From contig JAICVS010000013.1 of NCBI GenBank assembly GCA_025935195.1, positions 1 through 52,198 of the forward strand: 52,198 nucleotides of DNA. The letters are read 5' to 3'. The translations under genes and the position numbers were made by a program. The DNA comes from Ktedonobacterales bacterium (GTDB taxonomy: Bacteria; Chloroflexota; Ktedonobacteria; Ktedonobacterales; JADMIN01). Shown one piece after another: positions 49,356 to 52,198 of the stretch; position 1 is the stretch's first letter; every line of letters starts with the position of its first letter. Below the pieces are notes generated by a model. That model was not told the DNA's origin, searched no databases, and worked only from the letters and a program-made list of their open reading frames with translations.

Positions 49356-51007
49356 AGCCGTTCCTCCATCCGCTCCTCCATCCGTTCCCCCGTGCCGTTC
49401 TCTCTGTCGCGCAGGGCATCGCGCCCGCCGAAGATCACCATCGGCGCGCGTGGCTTCTCCTCGCGCGGCAGGCTGAAGAAGAAGGTCGAGCCGCGCTCTA
49501 GCTCGCTCGTCACCCAGATGCGGCCGCCGTGCGCCTCGACAATCGCCTTGCAGATGTAGAGGCCCAGGCCCGCGCCCTGTGTGCGCCGCGCCACCGAGTT
49601 GTCCACGCGCCGGAACGGCTCGAAGATGCGCTGCTGCTCGCGCACTGGGATACCCTGGCCGACGTCGGAGACGGCGATGATCACCTCGTCATCGCTCACG
49701 CGCCCACGCACGCGGATGGGCTGGCCCTTCGGTGAGTATTTGGCCGCGTTGTCCAGCAGGTTCAGCAGCACCTCCTCGATGCGCTCGCGGTCGGCCAGCA
49801 CCAGCGGCGTCTCGGACGGGAAGCGGACCGAGATGTCGCGGTCGGCGGCGCGAGCGGCGAAGCGGCGCACCACCGAGCGTGTCACCTCGGCCAGGTCCAG
49901 CTCGGTGCGCTCCATCGTCAGGCCGCCGGCATAGATGCGCGAAGCGTAGAGCAGATTGGCGAGCAGGTGGTTCAGCCGGTCCGACTCCTCCTCGATGGCC
50001 TTGAGGCGCGCGCGCAGTGTTTCGGCGTCCCAGTGGGCGTCTTCACGGGCCAGTGTGGAGGCGTAGCCCTTGATGATCGCGATCGGCGTCTGCAATTCGT
50101 GCGAGACGACCGAGACGAAGGTATCGCGCAGCTCCTCCGACTCGCGCGAGCGCGTGATGTCGCGCACGTTGACGACACAGCTTACCGGCTGGCCGGAGCC
50201 CGCGCGCACCGCCGCCGCCGTCACCGAGACGTAGACCGGCTGGCCGTCGCGCGCCAGCAGGATCAGCTGAGCGTCCACCACCGCGCGGCCTGTCTCGATG
50301 GCCTGCACGACGGGATCGTGCCGGTAGCCAAGCGGATCGCCGTGCAGATCGCGCGGCAGCAGCACATCGTGGTAGAAGCGGCCCAGCACCTCGTGCTGAT
50401 GCCAGGCGGTCATCGCCTCCATCGCCGGATTGAAGCCGGTGATGCGCAGCGCCGCGTCCACGGTGATGATGCCGTCACCGGAGAAGTGCAGGATCGAGCC
50501 GAGCTGGCGGTTCTCCTGGCGCAGCCGCGCCGCCTCTTGATACAGGCGCACGGCCGCGGTCAGCTCGCCGATCAGCGCCTGCCGGCGTCGCGGCTCCGCG
50601 ATCAGCCGGCGCGTGGAAAGCCCCGCCCGCCCCAGGATGTACGCCACGCCCACGCCACCAGCCAGATCACCCAGCGCGAGCGCGGCGATCTCGCCGGCCC
50701 ACAGCTCGGCGTTCACGATCATGCGCGGGCGGCCATCGAGCGGCTCCGGCGTGTGATCCTCGGCCAGCACCTCGGCGAGCTGGCGGGCCGGCTCCGGCTC
50801 GATGCCCCACGACACGATAGACGGCTCGCCACCGGTCCCGGCGCCGCTGCTCCCATCACCGCTCGCGCCCGCCGCCTCACCGTCTCGCCGCAAGACGAGC
50901 ACGCCCGCGCCGCCCTCAGCCAGCGCGACGGCGGAGCCGAGCGCGCGACGCAGCCCCTCTATGCCGCGCGCCTGCTCGGTCGCGCCACTCGGCCAGAGAA
51001 TTGCCAT
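49352..51007 (-). CDS. soluble sensor histidine kinase (GAF-like, PAS, HisKA, HATPase)
   Basis: The 551-residue kinase has a divergent GAF-like N-terminus (about 1-150) with a Gly/Ser-rich loop, a PAS domain (about 175-290; DGIITVDAALRITGFNPAME), the H-box VVSHELQTPIAIIKGYAS and the ATPase domain with NLLDNAAKYSPKGQP and GAGLGLYICKAIVEAHGG. No membrane helix, so it senses a cytoplasmic signal. The C-terminal end has a duplicated GERMEERMEERL. It is the upstream partner of the response regulator, with an ATGA overlap. Confidence 0.92.
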   Translation of the reverse strand: MAILWPSGATEQARGIEGLRRALGSAVALAEGGAGVLVLRRDGEAAGASGDGSSGAGTGGEPSIVSWGIEPEPARQLAEVLAEDHTPEPLDGRPRMIVNAELWAGEIAALALGDLAGGVGVAYILGRAGLSTRRLIAEPRRRQALIGELTAAVRLYQEAARLRQENRQLGSILHFSGDGIITVDAALRITGFNPAMEAMTAWHQHEVLGRFYHDVLLPRDLHGDPLGYRHDPVVQAIETGRAVVDAQLILLARDGQPVYVSVTAAAVRAGSGQPVSCVVNVRDITRSRESEELRDTFVSVVSHELQTPIAIIKGYASTLAREDAHWDAETLRARLKAIEEESDRLNHLLANLLYASRIYAGGLTMERTELDLAEVTRSVVRRFAARAADRDISVRFPSETPLVLADRERIEEVLLNLLDNAAKYSPKGQPIRVRGRVSDDEVIIAVSDVGQGIPVREQQRIFEPFRRVDNSVARRTQGAGLGLYICKAIVEAHGGRIWVTSELERGSTFFFSLPREEKPRAPMVIFGGRDALRDRENGTGERMEERMEERL

Positions 51008-51055
51008 GGATGCCTCACGGTGAAAAATTCTGTTGATGGCGTCATGTCATCCGCG

Positions 51056-51517
51056 TCATTGTGGCACAAATTGGCGGCAGCGCACGACGCGACCGTACGG
51101 CGCCGCGCCAGGTGGCTCAGGGGATGAAGAGCCGGGGAGTGCCGCGGTAGCGCGGTCCAGATCCTCAGCGATCTCGGCAACCCGATTCGCACATCGCTCC
51201 CGGTAGGTCTGTGATGCCAGGAAACGTTCGGCGTTGCCGATGGTGAGGACCGGCAGCGAAGTGGATGTCAATTCTTCGCGTAGCGTCTGCTCCAGTGAGT
51301 CGGAACCTTCTTTATTGCGATTGTTCGTTAGCAGGAGCATGTCGAGTTGCTGCACGCGCCGCCACACCTCGCGGTCGCTGCTCGTCTCCACCAGCCCCAC
51401 TTCATTGAAGCCCGCCAGGTGAATGTCGAGCAACTGCGCCCAGTCCAGCGCCTGAAGGGTGGCGAACAAGAGCCGCGCATGTCGCTCGATGTCGTGATCG
51501 GCCAAGATGACCGTCAC
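51056..51517 (-). CDS. PIN-like (DUF5615-related) putative toxin
   Basis: The 153-residue protein begins VILADHDIERHARLLFAT, has a middle segment GLVETSSDREVWRRVQQLDM and LLLTNNRNKEGSDSLEQTLR, matching the layout of DUF5615/Mut7-C PIN-like proteins (D near the start, then a late D/N-rich motif). The late motif reads TNNRN where many members have TRDRD. The last 30 residues are a Pro/Gly-rich tail. It overlaps the upstream DUF433 gene by four bases (ATGA), the standard layout of DUF433-DUF5615 pairs. Confidence 0.75.
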   Translation of the reverse strand: MTVILADHDIERHARLLFATLQALDWAQLLDIHLAGFNEVGLVETSSDREVWRRVQQLDMLLLTNNRNKEGSDSLEQTLREELTSTSLPVLTIGNAERFLASQTYRERCANRVAEIAEDLDRATAALPGSSSPEPPGAAPYGRVVRCRQFVPQ

Positions 51518-51939
51518 TGCCGCGCTTCTTCTGCGGAAACCCCTGATGTTTGGCGAGATTGTTCTTCCCGCTCAAATTCCGCATCCAGGCGGGCGCGCTG
51601 TTCGGCGATGCGGACGCGCAGGGCGGCGCGCTCCGGCGTTGTGGGTGACGGCGGCGTGCGCGCCAGATGCTCGCGCTCCAGCTCCTCATAGTAGCGCCGG
51701 CGCTCCTCGGCCTTGCGGACCACCTCGCGATATTCCGCCTCCACCTCGTCGTGGTGCGCGGCGATATAGTCCAGCCCAGCGCGAAGCTGATCGTCGCTGA
51801 GGCTGAGCCAGTCGCGAATCTCGTCGTGCGGCCACCCCCAGTGCAGGTAATCCATCAGCGCATAGAGCGTGACGCGCGTGCCGGAGATGGTCAGCCCTTT
51901 GTCGGGCCGCCGGATGACAGAGGGTGTGGTCGTGCTCAT
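51514..51939 (-). CDS. DUF433-family putative antitoxin with C-terminal coiled coil
   Basis: The 141-residue protein has the DUF433 core (LTISGTRVTLYALMDYLHWG, DEIRDWLSLSDDQLRAGLDY) and then a highly charged helical segment of about 70 residues (EVEAEYREVVRKAEERRRYY, ERAALRVRIAEQRARLDAEF) that is probably a coiled coil. It is longer than ordinary DUF433 proteins (about 75). Its gene overlaps the PIN-like gene by four bases. GAAGG precedes the ATG at 51939. Confidence 0.82.
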   Translation of the reverse strand: MSTTTPSVIRRPDKGLTISGTRVTLYALMDYLHWGWPHDEIRDWLSLSDDQLRAGLDYIAAHHDEVEAEYREVVRKAEERRRYYEELEREHLARTPPSPTTPERAALRVRIAEQRARLDAEFEREEQSRQTSGVSAEEARQ

Positions 51940-52176
51940 GTGTCGCACCTTCGTTTGATGCCCGCCAACGCTTGCCGCGCCTGGTCTCAGCATGGTCGCC
52001 GTCGCGCGTCAGCGTTCGCGCCCTCAGTGTATCACAGTCTCAGTGCGGCGGCTGGATGGTTGCGCGCCCGGATGAGGACGCGATGAGGAGATACGGCGCG
52101 CATGCCATAATGGAAGCGCGACGGCCGCTGGATGGCCGTGCGCGACAACCTGCCAGCCAGGATCGTGAGACCGCGC

Positions 52177-52198
52177 ATGCGCTTCGACATCTTCACGC
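52177..52198 (+). CDS. trmD: probable TrmD, tRNA (guanine-N1)-methyltransferase (first seven codons only)
   Basis: The last 22 bases read MRFDIFT, which is the start of many TrmD proteins (they continue LFP). Only seven residues are available, so this is a tentative call. The 237-bp region before it (51940-52176) has no gene; it contains CATAAT (52106-52111), which might be a -10 box, but no matching -35. Confidence 0.5.

Overview
The window is GC-rich, densely packed chromosomal DNA. The best fit is a Chloroflexota-like bacterium. This is inferred from gene content and not from a marker gene: soluble Ser/Thr kinases fused to FHA or zinc-ribbon modules, EgtB/EgtD, DUF1648/DUF5808 membrane proteins, many Uma2/DUF433-type small genes, AtuA-family proteins, and dispersed palindromic repeats of a kind common in that phylum. 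No rRNA, tRNA, CRISPR array, transposase or phage gene is visible.

Layout. 1-2.5 kb: ergothioneine genes (egtD cut by the left edge, egtB) and a Fur-family regulator. 2.7-9.7 kb: mixed metabolic and envelope genes, including an orphan THI5/NMT1-like binding protein, an SDR, an ECF sigma factor with a directly abutting anti-sigma factor that has no membrane helix, a UroD-family protein, a DUF1648 membrane protein and a family 9 glycosyltransferase. 9.7-17.6 kb: a signalling island. On the minus strand are a GAF-GAF-PAS histidine kinase, an 81-residue protein ending in Gly-Gly and a membrane-anchored protein. On the plus strand are kinase-FHA, a membrane-anchored Trp/Gly-rich FHA protein, kinase-zinc-ribbon and an unknown protein. 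17.6-21 kb: glycerate kinase, an unknown gene and a multi-pass membrane protein. 21-25.1 kb: the de novo NAD operon nadB-nadC-nadA behind a near-consensus promoter and a 13-bp palindrome. 25.2-25.9 kb: a VapBC-like toxin-antitoxin pair.

25.9-43.7 kb: a large, mostly minus-strand catabolic cluster for branched or isoprenoid acyl-CoA compounds. It contains an acyl-CoA synthetase, both subunits of a biotin-dependent carboxylase of the methylcrotonyl/geranyl-CoA type, an enoyl-CoA hydratase, a split AtuA, an AtuD-like dehydrogenase, a second acyl-CoA dehydrogenase, MaoC, MmgE/PrpD and a class III CoA-transferase. A PECR-like reductase lies just beyond it. Small accessory genes (Uma2, MazG-like, DUF433, DUF4926) and a protease-like protein lacking the HExxH motif are embedded in it. 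Five copies of a dispersed inverted-repeat element lie in its gaps. One 0.67-kb gene-free gap holds a long nested hairpin with a GGCAA array.

43.8-52.2 kb: two small zinc-ribbon proteins, an XRE regulator overlapping a membrane methyltransferase gene and preceded by an operator-in-spacer promoter, a GNAT acetyltransferase, an alpha/beta hydrolase, an OmpR-type two-component pair, a DUF433/PIN-like pair, and the first codons of what looks like trmD at the right edge.

The items most worth a second look are the Gly-Gly-terminated small protein and its membrane partner, the kinase/FHA scaffold operon, the split-AtuA isoprenoid cluster with its repeat family, the structured gap at 33.8-34.05 kb, and the soluble RskA-like anti-sigma factor.
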